This document shows positions 18,148 through 27,289 of a DNA stretch of 64,000 bases, in pieces. The position numbers and the translations under genes are program-made. Source of the DNA: an uncultured Paracoccaceae bacterium (GTDB taxonomy: Bacteria > Pseudomonadota > Alphaproteobacteria > Rhodobacterales > Rhodobacteraceae); NCBI GenBank assembly GCA_947494445.1, contig CANLVD010000009.1:81206-145205 (forward strand). Reading direction: 5' to 3'. How positions within the stretch are numbered: position 1 is the first letter of the stretch; the number at the start of each line of letters is the position of its first letter. Under the pieces are notes generated by a model. It saw nothing but the letters and a program-made list of their open reading frames with translations, ran no database searches and had not been told where the DNA came from.

Positions 18148-18572
18148 GCCAGCACACTGATCATCAGACAGGGGATCACCACAGCGCTCAGCAAAAGCCG
18201 CAGCGCCATCCACCACGGCGGAGCAAGGCCAGCTTGCGTCATGGCCCGGTCCACCAGCAGGATCCCGGCAAATCCCGCCGCCAGCCCAAGATTTGGATCA
18301 AACCGCCAGGGCCCCAGACTGCCCGCGAGCAGCACAGCCACGCCCCACAAGGGCGGCAGCACAGACAATACCAGCCAGTGCCAACCCGGAGCGTTCGCCG
18401 CAAACCCCCAGAGCGCGCCACCCATGAAACTCAGGATCGCAAGGCCGTAAAAGCTCATTGCCATATCGGGAACACCGTTCTGCCAGCCCGCCAGCTTGGC
18501 CAGCGTTGCCACGACAAAGGGGATCAGCCCGGCCAGTCCCAGCCACAGTGCAGGCCGTGGAATGGCGCTCAT
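18144..18572 (-). CDS. DUF3429 family integral membrane protein
   Basis: The 142-residue protein has about five hydrophobic helices and the DUF3429 pattern [17 protein letters not shown], with [19 protein letters not shown] in the middle. The family has no known function. It overlaps ispH at its start and the methyltransferase gene at its end by four bases each, so it is translationally coupled in this operon. Confidence 0.85.
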   Translation of the reverse strand: MSAIPRPALWLGLAGLIPFVVATLAKLAGWQNGVPDMAMSFYGLAILSFMGGALWGFAANAPGWHWLVLSVLPPLWGVAVLLAGSLGPWRFDPNLGLAAGFAGILLVDRAMTQAGLAPPWWMALRLLLSAVVIPCLMISVLA

Positions 18573-19519
18573 GCAACCGCTTCGCGCAGCACGCGCGGGA
18601 CTTTGAATTCGACGTTTTCCTGAGCCGTTTCAACCACTTCCACGGTCACATCGTAACGTGCTCGAAACGCGTCAATCACCTCGTTGATCAGCGTCTCGGG
18701 CGCAGATGCCCCGGCAGTGATGCCTATGGACGTGATGCCTTCAAGCGCGCGCCAGTCGATGTTTTCAGCCCGCTGCACCAGTTGCGCATAGCTGCACCCC
18801 GCGCGCGCACCAACCTCGACGAGCCGTTTCGAGTTGGAAGAATTCGGTGCCCCGATCACCAGCAGAGCATCGGTCTTGGGCGCTATTGCCTTGACCGCCT
18901 CCTGCCGGTTGGTGGTGGCATAACAGATGTCTTCCTTGTGCGGCCCGACAATCGCCGGAAACCGCGCCTCAAGGGCCGCCACGATCTCGGCTGTGTCGTC
19001 GACCGACAATGTGGTCTGGGTGATATAGGCAAGCTTCCCGGGGTCGCGTGGCACAAGTCCTGCCACATCCTCGACTGTCTCGACCAGCAGCACCTCGCCG
19101 TCGGGCAATTGCCCCATGGTGCCCACGGTCTCAGGATGGCCCTCATGCCCGATCATCACCATCTGCAAGCCGTTGCCCGCGTGGCGTTCAGCCTCGATAT
19201 GTACTTTTGAGACCAGTGGGCAGGTCGCATCGACAAAGATCATCTCGCGCGCCTTGGCCGCGGCGGGCACGGATTTCGGCACACCATGGGCCGAGAAGAT
19301 CACCGGGCGGTCATCAGGGCATTCGTCCAGCTCCTCGACAAAGACCGCACCCTTGTCGCGCAGGCCATCGACCACGTATTTGTTGTGCACGATCTCATGG
19401 CGGACATAGACCGGAGCGCCCCATTTCTCCAACGCCATTTCGACGATCTTGATGGCCCGGTCCACGCCCGCGCAAAAGCCGCGCGGCGCTGCCAGATATA
19501 GCGTCAGGGGTTTGGTCAT
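18569..19519 (-). CDS. ispH: 4-hydroxy-3-methylbut-2-enyl diphosphate reductase
   Basis: IspH is the last enzyme of the MEP isoprenoid pathway, an iron-sulfur reductase giving IPP and DMAPP. From [18 protein letters not shown] at 19519 it has 316 residues. The three cluster cysteines lie in [22 protein letters not shown] and [16 protein letters not shown] sequence after [11 protein letters not shown]; the conserved Glu is in the GHEGHPE region. The upstream start at 19549 is less likely. It heads the four-gene leftward run ending in rnhA. Confidence 0.96.
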   Translation of the reverse strand: MTKPLTLYLAAPRGFCAGVDRAIKIVEMALEKWGAPVYVRHEIVHNKYVVDGLRDKGAVFVEELDECPDDRPVIFSAHGVPKSVPAAAKAREMIFVDATCPLVSKVHIEAERHAGNGLQMVMIGHEGHPETVGTMGQLPDGEVLLVETVEDVAGLVPRDPGKLAYITQTTLSVDDTAEIVAALEARFPAIVGPHKEDICYATTNRQEAVKAIAPKTDALLVIGAPNSSNSKRLVEVGARAGCSYAQLVQRAENIDWRALEGITSIGITAGASAPETLINEVIDAFRARYDVTVEVVETAQENVEFKVPRVLREAVA

Positions 19520-19561
19520 TGGCTCTGGTCCCATAGGCTGGTTTCGCACCGGACCCTAGCA

Positions 19562-19586
19562 AGCCCTCCCCGCACTGGGAAGGGCT
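19562..19586 (-). terminator. Hairpin downstream of the ClpP-like gene
   Basis: AGCCCTCCCC (19562-19571) pairs with GGGAAGGGCT (19577-19586) with one mismatch and a five-base loop. It lies between the ClpP-like gene stop at 19599 and ispH. No T run follows in the minus direction, so termination may be partial or Rho-assisted. Confidence 0.5.
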
Positions 19587-19598
19587 GGCGTCATCGGA

Positions 19599-20183
19599 TT
19601 ACAGCTTGTCGGACGAGGTCACGACGCGGTCCAGAATGCCATAGGCAATCGCTTCGTCGGTATCCATCCAGTGGTCCCGCTCGATGTCTTCCATGACCTT
19701 TTTCAGATCGGTGCCAGTGGCCTCCGCGATGATCCGGCCAAGCCGCGCCTTCATCTTCTCGATCTGTTCGGCCTGGATCGAGATGTCGGTGACCGTGCCG
19801 CCGACGCCGCCCGAGGGCTGGTGGATCAGGAAGCGTGTGTTGGGCAGGCAGACCCGGTCCTTCTTGTCGGCGGCCAGAAAGATATGGGTACCGGCCGAGG
19901 CAACCCAGCCAGTGCCCACGATCTTGACCCGCGGCTTGATGAACTTGATCACGTCATGGATGCTGTCACCGGCCTCCACATGGCCACCCTGAGAATTCAG
20001 GAACAGCGTGATGTCGTCGTCATTTTCCGCCGCCAGCGCCAGCAACTGGGCGACAACGCCTTTGGCCATCTTCTGGTCAATCGCTTCACAGATCAGGACC
20101 TGCCGCGACTTCATCAAGGACTTGGCCACCGATGAGGATGCGTCGTCCTTCTTCTCGTCGTCTTTCTTGTCGTCGTCGGCCAT
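19599..20183 (-). CDS. ClpP-family serine protease subunit
   Basis: The 194-residue protein has a charged lysine/aspartate-rich N-terminus (MADDDKKDDEKKDDASSS), then a ClpP barrel. The catalytic triad is visible: Ser in GTGWVASAGTHIF, His in FLIHQPSGGVGG, Asp in ERDHWMDTDEA. The Ser motif ASAGT differs from the ASMGA or ASMAA of housekeeping ClpP, and the N-terminal axial loop is replaced by the charged tail. I read it as a ClpP paralogue; whether it works with ClpX or ClpA is not evident. An upstream in-frame start at 20246 lacks family support. Confidence 0.85.
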   Translation of the reverse strand: MADDDKKDDEKKDDASSSVAKSLMKSRQVLICEAIDQKMAKGVVAQLLALAAENDDDITLFLNSQGGHVEAGDSIHDVIKFIKPRVKIVGTGWVASAGTHIFLAADKKDRVCLPNTRFLIHQPSGGVGGTVTDISIQAEQIEKMKARLGRIIAEATGTDLKKVMEDIERDHWMDTDEAIAYGILDRVVTSSDKL

Positions 20184-20328
20184 GAATGGGCTGCTCCTGA
20201 ACTTAATATGTTGAATGCGACCTATGTCTGCGCAGGTGATGTGCAAGGGGTAGGCAAGCCAAAGCCCCTGCGCAAGCGGATTTTCCTTAGGAGTTTTGTA
20301 CCGGTTGTCCGGTCAATTGCCACATTGC

Positions 20329-20343
20329 ACGTTAATTTAACGT
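20329..20343. promoter_or_regulatory. Perfect AT-rich palindrome upstream of the PilJ-like gene
   Basis: ACGTTAATTTAACGT has seven-base arms around one base. It lies 128 bp upstream of the sensor gene start (20472) and 145 bp upstream of the divergent ClpP-like gene (20183), in the shared 288-bp intergenic region. Its form suits a regulator site; no candidate protein is evident nearby. Confidence 0.45.
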
Positions 20344-20471
20344 TTTATTGGTGCTCTGGGACGAATGTCTTTGGATTGCCGCAATTTGGCGTCAGACTTC
20401 GCCGCGTGCCCCCAGTATCCGGTTTTTCCAAGTGTACCCGAACTCAAACTGCAAAGAGGTTGGTAACGCCC

Positions 20472-21866
20472 ATGCAAAAGACTTTGATTGACCTGAGACA
20501 TTTGACAGCCAGCGTTTTCGGCCTCGCCCTTCTGGCATCGGCCAGCCTGATCACGCCTGCGATCGCGCAGGACACAGCAACCGCTGACAGCGGATCCGCA
20601 CGGATCACATTGGCAGGCAAACTGCGGCTTGAAGCACAACGCGTGGCGACGCTTGCCTGCGAGGCAGCAGTCAGTGCGACCCCGGAAGACATGAAGCGCC
20701 TTCAGCAATCCGAGGCTGATTTCACAACCATGCTCACGGCTCTGCAGGACGGCGATCTTGCGCTGGGCATCCGCGGTGCGGAAAGCAATTCCCGCATCCT
20801 GCGCGAGTTATCTGCCGTTACCGAAGCATGGCAACCGATCAGCGACGGCACCAAGGCGCTGGCGCTGGGCATGCCTGCGGCCGACATCCTGTCGCGCATC
20901 GTGGCGCTGAACCCGGGCCTTCTGGATGGCACGGAAAAGCTGATTGCGACTGTCAGCGGCACATATACCAACGAAAACCTGCCTTTTGGTGCGATCATGG
21001 CGATCAATGTGGCGATCCGTCAGGATGTTCTGCTTGAGCAGATGTCGCTCAGCGCCTGCCTGACCCGCTCCGGTCTTCCGGGCTATGGCGACCGGCACAC
21101 CCAGCTTGGCGAAAGCATGTCGTTGTTTGAGACAACAATGGCCGCCTTGCAGAACGGCGCGTCAGAATACGGCCTGATGGCCCCGCCAAGCGAGCCGGTG
21201 AAGCAGGCGCTCGGTCAGGCTGCAGACACGTGGACCACGTTGAAACCGGTTCTTGCCTCGGCCAGTTCCGATCCCAGCAAGACCGTCGACGCGTTGCACA
21301 AGGACCTGAAGAACGTGCAGGTTCTCTATCTTCTGGCGACCAGCAAACAACCCGATTTCTACCGCGTTCCGCTTGAGAAATACGCCCGCGAGACCCTGTC
21401 GCGCTGGCTGTTGGAACCTCAACTGGTGATTTCTCTCCGCGAGCAGAATCAGGCCCATGCCTCGCTTGCCCAGGGCGACATTGACGCGATGGACAAGACC
21501 TGGCGCTCCGAGAAGGACAGCGGTCAGCATGACATGATTGCCGAGATGATGGAGCGGCCCTTGTCAAAGATCCTTGGCTTCTATCAGGCGGGCACCGCAG
21601 GCATCGTGACTGAAGTGTTCGTCATGGATGACAAGGGCCTCAACGTTGGCCAGAGCGAGATCACATCAGACCTCTGGCAGGGCGACGAAGACAAATGGCA
21701 GCAAACCTTCGGCAAGCCTGCGGACCAGTATCACATCTCCGAGGTCGAGTTCGACGACTCAACCGGTTTCTACCAGTCGCAGGTCTCGCTTCCGGCGGTT
21801 GATCCGGTAACCGGCGCGCCGCTTGGGGCAATCACCTTCGGCGTCTCGATCCAGTCACTGCTGTAA
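20472..21866 (+). CDS. Secreted PilJ/NarX-like sensor protein without a signalling domain
   Basis: The 464-residue protein begins with a signal peptide (hydrophobic 15-30, cut likely after AIAQ). Two helical repeats follow that resemble the type IV pili methyl-accepting (PilJ/NarX N-terminal) domain: RITLAGKLRLEAQRVATLACEA and later AINVAIRQDVLLEQMSLSAC. The last 110 residues look like a single Cache/PDC sensor fold (GIVTEVFVMDDKGLNVGQ, then GAPLGAITFGVSIQSLL). No second membrane helix, HAMP, kinase or chemotaxis domain is present, so it probably binds a ligand in the periplasm and signals through a partner. The long frame before 20472 is not coding. Confidence 0.75.
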   Translation: MQKTLIDLRHLTASVFGLALLASASLITPAIAQDTATADSGSARITLAGKLRLEAQRVATLACEAAVSATPEDMKRLQQSEADFTTMLTALQDGDLALGIRGAESNSRILRELSAVTEAWQPISDGTKALALGMPAADILSRIVALNPGLLDGTEKLIATVSGTYTNENLPFGAIMAINVAIRQDVLLEQMSLSACLTRSGLPGYGDRHTQLGESMSLFETTMAALQNGASEYGLMAPPSEPVKQALGQAADTWTTLKPVLASASSDPSKTVDALHKDLKNVQVLYLLATSKQPDFYRVPLEKYARETLSRWLLEPQLVISLREQNQAHASLAQGDIDAMDKTWRSEKDSGQHDMIAEMMERPLSKILGFYQAGTAGIVTEVFVMDDKGLNVGQSEITSDLWQGDEDKWQQTFGKPADQYHISEVEFDDSTGFYQSQVSLPAVDPVTGAPLGAITFGVSIQSLL

Positions 21867-21868
21867 GT

Positions 21869-23011
21869 TCAGACAGATACAATCAATTCAAGCGGGTGCC
21901 GGGCCAGTGGTTCGGCACCCGTTTTCGTGACCAGTGATGTCCGGCCCAGTGTCATCGCCGTGCCGCTGTCACTGTCGGCCAGAATCATGTGCAGGAAAAA
22001 CGCCATGTTCTCCTCCATGACCACCGAATTGCCCTCATAGAACATCTGGTGCTCCATCCAGGACGGTGAGAATCGCGCGCCCTGACTGTAGCCGCACGCA
22101 TTCAGCCGGGCCGCATGCAAACCATGGGCATCAAGCACGCGGGCATGGGCGTCAAACACATCTGCCATCGGCTGACCGGGCTGCATCGCCGCTTCACAGG
22201 CCAGCAGTGCCTCCTTTGCCGCCTCAAACATCCCCTCATGCTTTGGCATCGGCTCTCCGATGACGCAGGTCCGCATGGCAGCCGCATGGTAATGCCGGTA
22301 AGCACCCGACCATTCCAGCGTCAGCTGATCGCTGTCCCGCAGCACCTGCCGCCCGGTCGTGTAACGGCACAAAAGCGCCTGTTCGCCTGAGCCGATGATG
22401 AATTCATTGGCGGGATAGTCCCCGTCCCGCGACAGGATCGCGCCCTGCATCGCTGCCAGTATGTCGGCCTCGGATGTGCCGGGGCTCAGAAGTGGCAGGG
22501 CCGCATCCAGCGCCAGATCAGTCAGCTCAGCAGCCTTGCGGATAAAGGCAATCTCAGCAGGAGACTTCACCAGCCGCAGGTTCGAAATCAGATAGGAGGC
22601 ATCGATCAGGTCAGGCCCCAGCGCTGCCTCCACCCGCCGCCAATTCATCGCCGTCAGCCCATGGGTGTCGGTCTCGATCCCCAGCCGCTTGCCGGTCAGT
22701 CCCATCTCTGCCAGCAGCGCTTTGAGATCATCTGCCGGATTGGCCCCGGCTGCATCCTTCCAGACCCGGATATCCGTCAGTGTCGAGGTCATCTGCGCCT
22801 GTCGCAAATCCGCAGAGCGGGTCAGCAGAGCCTCGCGTTCAGCCGTGACCACCAGACACTGAAAGAAGCAATAGCCAAACGTGTCATGCCCGGTCAGCCA
22901 GAACTGGTTTTCCGGTGCAAAAACCAGCAGCGCGTCCACCTGCGCTGCCTCCATCGCCTGACGGGTCTGCGCCCGCCGGTTGGAAAATTCCTGATCGCTG
23001 AAATGCAGCAT
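21869..23011 (-). CDS. Creatinase-like M24 family protein lacking metal ligands
   Basis: The 380-residue protein has the creatinase N-terminal domain (residues 1-140) and a pita-bread C-terminal domain. In metal-dependent Xaa-Pro peptidases five ligands are conserved. Here the first Asp is Glu and the second Ala (LEWSGAYRHYHAAAMRT), the HGxGH region reads GYSQGARFSP, and the EPG glutamate is replaced in FFLHMIL. The set resembles creatinase and ectoine hydrolase, which use this fold without metals. Substrate unknown; a C-N hydrolase acting on an amino-acid derivative is a reasonable guess. It converges with the sensor gene, two bases apart. Confidence 0.8.
   Translation of the reverse strand: MLHFSDQEFSNRRAQTRQAMEAAQVDALLVFAPENQFWLTGHDTFGYCFFQCLVVTAEREALLTRSADLRQAQMTSTLTDIRVWKDAAGANPADDLKALLAEMGLTGKRLGIETDTHGLTAMNWRRVEAALGPDLIDASYLISNLRLVKSPAEIAFIRKAAELTDLALDAALPLLSPGTSEADILAAMQGAILSRDGDYPANEFIIGSGEQALLCRYTTGRQVLRDSDQLTLEWSGAYRHYHAAAMRTCVIGEPMPKHEGMFEAAKEALLACEAAMQPGQPMADVFDAHARVLDAHGLHAARLNACGYSQGARFSPSWMEHQMFYEGNSVVMEENMAFFLHMILADSDSGTAMTLGRTSLVTKTGAEPLARHPLELIVSV
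21893..21925 (+). terminator. Rho-independent terminator of the PilJ-like gene inside the convergent gene
   Basis: CGGGTGCCG (21893-21901) pairs perfectly with CGGCACCCG (21913-21921), followed by TTTT (21922-21925). It is 27 bases past the sensor gene stop, and lies within the last codons of the leftward M24 gene, so one sequence serves as a terminator for one strand and coding sequence for the other. Confidence 0.75.
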
Positions 23012-23073
23012 GACACCCTCCGCCTGTTTGCGCGGAACGCTAGGGGATTTTCAGCGCCCCCGCCAGATGCCAA

Positions 23074-23826
23074 TCACAGGCAAATAGCCGAGATCAGACG
23101 CCCGTAGTCGGCCTCGCCTGCATGCACCGAGCGCCGGTAGGAAAAGAACCGTTCGGGATCGGCATAGGTATCATGGCCGGTCCACATGGCAGTGACGCCC
23201 GTATTGCGCAGCCGATGCAGCACGAAGCCCGGCAGATCAAACTGCATCCGGTCGCCCGTACCGCCTGCGAAAAACCGCGTGTTGTCGGGATCCTGATCGG
23301 CGAACTGATCCATGAATTCCGGCCCGACCTCGTAAGACCCCTGCGCAATCAACGGACCGACCACCGCAGTGATATTTGCCCGCGTCGCGCCCAGATGCAC
23401 CATCGCCTCGACCGTGTTCTCCAAAACGCCCGAGATCGCGCCTTTCCACCCCGCATGTGCCGCACCAACAACCCCGGCGCCCAGATCGGCAAAAAGGACA
23501 GGCGAACAGTCAGCCGTCAGAATGCCCAGCGCCAGTCCCGGCTCACGCGTCACCATCGCATCGGCCTTGGGCCGGTCCAGAGGCGGGCGGTGCAGAACCA
23601 TGACGTCCGGGGAATGAACCTGATGCAGCGACACCAGCGACAGCAGTTCAACCCCCAGATGCTCGGCCACGCGAAACCTGTTCGTGCGCACCGCCGATTG
23701 CTGGTCGGATGAGCCCTGTCCACAGTTCAACCCCTCGAAGATGCCCGACGATGCGCCCCCTTTGCGGGTGAAAAACCCATGACGCAGTCCTTGCAATGGG
23801 GCGGCGGTGATCACTTCAAGCGTCAT
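23074..23826 (-). CDS. pgeF: PgeF/YfiH laccase-domain protein, purine nucleoside phosphorylase type
   Basis: The 250-residue protein has the YfiH/CNF1-like fold with zinc and active-site motifs SLHQVHSPDV, GILTADCSPVLFAD and GAAHAGWKGA. Family members are described as zinc-dependent purine nucleoside phosphorylases/adenosine deaminases and, as PgeF, as editing enzymes of peptidoglycan synthesis. Its start overlaps the 3' end of the MidA-like gene by 11 bases, so it is last in the leftward unit lgt - midA-like - pgeF. Confidence 0.9.
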   Translation of the reverse strand: MTLEVITAAPLQGLRHGFFTRKGGASSGIFEGLNCGQGSSDQQSAVRTNRFRVAEHLGVELLSLVSLHQVHSPDVMVLHRPPLDRPKADAMVTREPGLALGILTADCSPVLFADLGAGVVGAAHAGWKGAISGVLENTVEAMVHLGATRANITAVVGPLIAQGSYEVGPEFMDQFADQDPDNTRFFAGGTGDRMQFDLPGFVLHRLRNTGVTAMWTGHDTYADPERFFSYRRSVHAGEADYGRLISAICL

Positions 23827-24862
23827 ACTCGTCCAATCCAGTCAGTGGGGGGGAACCGGTGGTCGTGAGTCCAAGGACTTTGAACAAGCTTCCCATTTCT
23901 GATGGATGCGTCAAGCGTTTGTGTTGGTCGGTGATTTTCTGCACATCCGGCCCCCGGGCCAGCGCATTGGCCCGCGCAGTGATGCCAAGACGTTCCAGAA
24001 AGACGCCCTGGGTGGCAAAGCCTGCCTTCACCCCAGCGGCTTCAGCCAGTAGCCCGAACTGCACATGCGCCGTCAGGTCCGCCTCTCCCGGTGTGGCGAA
24101 GGGATCGACCATCTCGTGTGATGCAAGCGCCTGAAACGTATCACCTGTTCCGGCCCAGTCACCGTAATCGATGATCAGGGCCGCCCCGCCATGGGTGCCG
24201 ATCCGCGCACCGATGTCCCGCGCGATCCGTTCGCTGGGCTCCGAGATTTCAACCAATGTGCCATCCGACACCTGCCCGAAACGCTGATCCAGCACGGGCA
24301 TGGCCATCACCGGTGACAGACCGGGTGTAAGGCCGGGGCCAACCATCCGCTCCCGCCAGCCAGTGCCATCTCGCTGAAACTGGCGGATCGGCAAGGCATC
24401 GAAAAACTCGTTGGCCAACAGAAACAGCGGAGCGTCGGGCAGATCATTCAAAGACGCGCTCCAGCGGATGTCATGATCCAGCAAGGTCTTGGCCTGCACG
24501 GCCTGCAAACTGGGCGAGACATCGATCAGATGCACGTCCATCGCGTCGTGAAACCCCGGCACTTTCGCGGTCGTGCGCAACACATCAGCCATCAGCGTGC
24601 CGCGCCCGGGGCCAATCTCGGCCAGCACGCCCTGCGGACGGCCCTGATCAACCCATGTCTGCGCCAGCCACAACCCGATCATCTCGCCAAACATCTGGCT
24701 GATCTCGGGCGCTGTGGTGAAATCGCCCGCTGCCCCCAGCGGATCGCGGGTGGTGTAATAGCCATGCTCCGGGTGGGTCAGGCACATCTCCATAAAGCTA
24801 TCCAGCCGCATCGGCCCGGCGCTCGCGATCTGCCGCTCGATCAGATCACGCAATGCGCTCAT
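23816..24862 (-). CDS. MidA/NDUFAF7-like SAM-dependent methyltransferase
   Basis: From MSALRDLIERQIASAGP the protein has 348 residues. The DUF185/MidA motifs are clear: MCLTHPEHGYYTTRDPLGAAGDFTTAPEIS region near residue 30, SAM-binding AEIGPGRGTLMADVLR near 80, and LLANEFFDALPIRQF near 150. The eukaryotic homologue NDUFAF7 methylates an arginine of a complex I subunit; a role in complex I assembly is inferred. The start overlaps the lgt stop (ATGA), which sets it at 24862 rather than the longer open frame. Confidence 0.88.
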   Translation of the reverse strand: MSALRDLIERQIASAGPMRLDSFMEMCLTHPEHGYYTTRDPLGAAGDFTTAPEISQMFGEMIGLWLAQTWVDQGRPQGVLAEIGPGRGTLMADVLRTTAKVPGFHDAMDVHLIDVSPSLQAVQAKTLLDHDIRWSASLNDLPDAPLFLLANEFFDALPIRQFQRDGTGWRERMVGPGLTPGLSPVMAMPVLDQRFGQVSDGTLVEISEPSERIARDIGARIGTHGGAALIIDYGDWAGTGDTFQALASHEMVDPFATPGEADLTAHVQFGLLAEAAGVKAGFATQGVFLERLGITARANALARGPDVQKITDQHKRLTHPSEMGSLFKVLGLTTTGSPPLTGLDEYDA

Positions 24863-25755
24863 GCGGGTGAGCGGCGCAGGCTCAGGAGCAGCACGACCAA
24901 ACCGATCACCACCATGGGCAGCGACAGTGCCTGTCCCATGGTCAGCCCCCAGTCGCCGCCCAGACGGACCACATGGCCCAGCGGATTGTCCGGGCTGACA
25001 AATTGTGCATCGGCCTGCCGAAACCCCTCGGCACTGTAGCGCGCCACGCCGTAGCCAAGGAAAAACAGCCCCAATACCCGCCCCGGCACCCTCAGCCAAC
25101 CCGAGCGCCAGATCACGTAAGCCAGCACCAGAAACAGCAGCAGCCCCTCAAGCCCTGCCTGATAAAGCTGAGAGGGGTGGCGCGCACAGATCGCCCCGAA
25201 TTCAGCCGGGCAGACCTGTGCTGCCGGGTCCGGGAAGACCACGCCCCAGTCAACCAGTGTCGGTCGGCCCCACAACTCGCCATTGATGAAATTCGCAAGT
25301 CGCCCGAAGCAGATTCCGATGGGTGCTGCCGCAGCTACCAGATCGCCCACCGACAACATGTTCACCTTGTTGCGCCATGAAAACAGGATGATGCCGACGA
25401 TCACGCCCAGAAACCCGCCATGGAAGGCCATGCCGCCTTGCCAGACCATCGGGATTTCCAGCGGATTGGCCAGATAATACTCAGGCTGGTAAAAGAAGAC
25501 GAAGCCAAGCCGCCCGCCGATCACCACCGACAGCACCATCCACGTCAGCAGATCCTCGGCCTGTTTGCCGGTCATCGGTGCAGTGCCACCGGCCCAGAGG
25601 CGCGGGACCTTCAGCATCCGGATCACGTAAAGCAGCCCCAGCACCAGCCCGGTGATATAGGCCAGCGCATACCAGCGGATCGGCAGCTCCAACCCGAAGG
25701 CGCGGATCGTGTATAGGGCCGGATCGATGTCGGGGAAGGGGATGGCGAACAGCAT
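24859..25755 (-). CDS. lgt: Prolipoprotein diacylglyceryl transferase
   Basis: Lgt adds diacylglyceryl from phosphatidylglycerol to the lipobox Cys of prelipoproteins in the inner membrane. The 298-residue protein has about seven membrane helices, the MAFHGGFLGVI segment, the signature GRLANFINGELWGRPT and the HPSQLYQAGLEG motif. It heads the leftward unit and is divergent from ubiK. Confidence 0.96.
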   Translation of the reverse strand: MLFAIPFPDIDPALYTIRAFGLELPIRWYALAYITGLVLGLLYVIRMLKVPRLWAGGTAPMTGKQAEDLLTWMVLSVVIGGRLGFVFFYQPEYYLANPLEIPMVWQGGMAFHGGFLGVIVGIILFSWRNKVNMLSVGDLVAAAAPIGICFGRLANFINGELWGRPTLVDWGVVFPDPAAQVCPAEFGAICARHPSQLYQAGLEGLLLFLVLAYVIWRSGWLRVPGRVLGLFFLGYGVARYSAEGFRQADAQFVSPDNPLGHVVRLGGDWGLTMGQALSLPMVVIGLVVLLLSLRRSPA

Positions 25756-25891
25756 CAGACGTCTCCGCGAGGGTCCGCCCCCAGATGCCTGTTCAGGCCC
25801 CTTGCGTCAAGACACCACCCGGTCACGTCTTGGCAATCCCGGCCCGCCACCCCATATTCAGGCCAACGCCGCGAAGGAGGGCTGGACCACC

Positions 25892-26134
25892 ATGCAAAGC
25901 CGCAACAAGATTTTTGACGACATCGGCCATCTGATGACCAACGCCATGGGCGTGGCTCAGGGCGCCAAGGACGAGGCCGAAACAGCGATGAAAAGCTGGA
26001 TGGACCGCTGGCTTGCCGACCGCGATTTCGTAACCCGCGAGGAGTTCGACGCCGTGCGCGCCATGGCCCAGAAAGCCCGTGAAGAGAACGAGGCTCTCAA
26101 GGCCCGGATCGACGCTCTGGAAGGCAAAAGCTAA
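25892..26134 (+). CDS. ubiK: Ubiquinone biosynthesis accessory factor UbiK (BMFP family)
   Basis: The 80-residue protein matches the BMFP/YqiC type: an amphipathic N-terminus (NKIFDDIGHLMTNAMGVAQG) and a C-terminal coiled coil with VTREEFDAVRAMAQKAREENEALKARI-like heptads. UbiK assists ubiquinone synthesis and binds membranes. The start at 25892 follows GAAGGAGG at 25873-25880. It is a single gene divergent from lgt. Confidence 0.85.
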   Translation: MQSRNKIFDDIGHLMTNAMGVAQGAKDEAETAMKSWMDRWLADRDFVTREEFDAVRAMAQKAREENEALKARIDALEGKS

Positions 26135-26152
26135 GCGCAGAGCCCTGGATCA

Positions 26153-26854
26153 TCAACCGCGTCGCGTTGTGATCCAGCACCGATACCACAAGCTGCGAAA
26201 CACGTCCTGAGGCGGGGAAAATCCCGCCTCATCAAACAGGGCCCTCATGCGCGCGACCGGAACCACCGGCAACTTCGGCACGGCCTCACATTCTAGCCGT
26301 ATCGCGTTTGCATCAGCTCCTACCCGCGCCGCATGCGCCTGATAGGCAGGCACCAGCAGGGTAAACTCCTCAGGCGTGTCAAAGCACACATCCGCATGGA
26401 TCAGCAGGCCGCCGGGAACAAGAGCGTCCCTAATGCGTCTCAGATAGGTCAGCTTTGCCCCATCATCTGCCAGATGATGCATAACCATCAGCGATGTGGC
26501 AGCGTCAAAACTCTGGTCGCGGGGAACATCTTCGGGTGTACCCACAATGAAGCGAACATCTTCTGACACGTCTGCGGCCTTAGCCACCGACCGCGCCAGA
26601 TCCAGATTTTGTTCTGAAGGGTCCACAGCCAGAATCTGGCACGCAAGACCGGCTTTCGCGATCTCCTCGATCTCCCGACCGCCACCGGCACCCACGATCA
26701 AAACATGCCGCTGGTGCCCGACCTGACCGGCAATCAGCGCAGGCACCAGCCGGTACAACGCATCAAGACCGGGCACGCTGTCCTGCAAGGCCCGGTACAT
26801 TGCAAGCCGGGCAAGGACCCTGTCTTGGGCCTGAGGGGGTTCGTCCTGTGTCAT
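26153..26854 (-). CDS. Class I SAM-dependent methyltransferase
   Basis: The 233-residue protein carries the SAM motif VLIVGAGGGREIEEIA near residue 55, ribose-binding AVDPSEQNLDLAR, and MVMHHLADDGAKLTYLRRIRDAL, all typical of UbiE/Methyltransf_25 proteins. It converges with ubiK, 18 bp apart, but nothing ties it to quinone synthesis. A 247-bp stretch upstream of its start holds the first of two similar inverted repeats (27101-27124). Confidence 0.8.
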   Translation of the reverse strand: MTQDEPPQAQDRVLARLAMYRALQDSVPGLDALYRLVPALIAGQVGHQRHVLIVGAGGGREIEEIAKAGLACQILAVDPSEQNLDLARSVAKAADVSEDVRFIVGTPEDVPRDQSFDAATSLMVMHHLADDGAKLTYLRRIRDALVPGGLLIHADVCFDTPEEFTLLVPAYQAHAARVGADANAIRLECEAVPKLPVVPVARMRALFDEAGFSPPQDVFRSLWYRCWITTRRG

Positions 26855-27100
26855 CTCAAGGCAACCATTCTTTCGTCGTGGTCAAATGCAGCGGTCAAAG
26901 TCTTGTCCTCCCGCACCGGTTTGTGAAGACGTTTTCGCGAACGATCTGATTTGATCAAGGCATTCGAAACGGCTCGCCGACCGGTTAAATAACCACCTGA
27001 TGTCCAGGAGCTGTAACCCCCGCAGATTGCTCTTCCCTCGGCCAGCATCCACGCGATTCCATGACGCAGCTTACGTGTACGTCATCTATTCAACCCTAGG

Positions 27101-27124
27101 GGGGAAAGCCGGCGTTCGTTTCCC
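27101..27124. repeat. GGGGAAA-N11-TTTCCC inverted repeat, copy A
   Basis: GGGGAAA (27101-27107) and TTTCCC (27119-27124) flank an 11-base spacer, GCCGGCGTTCG. The same arms and the same spacer length recur at 28103-28127, immediately upstream of the CII-like regulator. The pair looks like two operators of one dimeric regulator. Confidence 0.55.
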
Positions 27125-27289
27125 TCTATTTTTGAGGGGGGTGAGTCTGGCATTACGTGCGCGTCAGGTAGGTGGAAGCAGTTTCACACTGACAGGACCA
27201 TGTTGCAGCCGTGTGACCGCGGCTCCGTGGTTATGAGCGTTCCGGGACGTGCCACGCGGATCCGGGTTGACGTGCCCCCACGACGTGGC

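Noticed and set aside
24863..25099. N-terminal extension of the MidA-like gene
   Set aside because: It overlaps lgt in another frame, and family members begin at the ATGA overlap at 24862.
26940..26960. FNR-like TTGATCAA sequence
   Set aside because: The half-sites abut without the four-base spacer needed for FNR proteins, and no gene start lies nearby.
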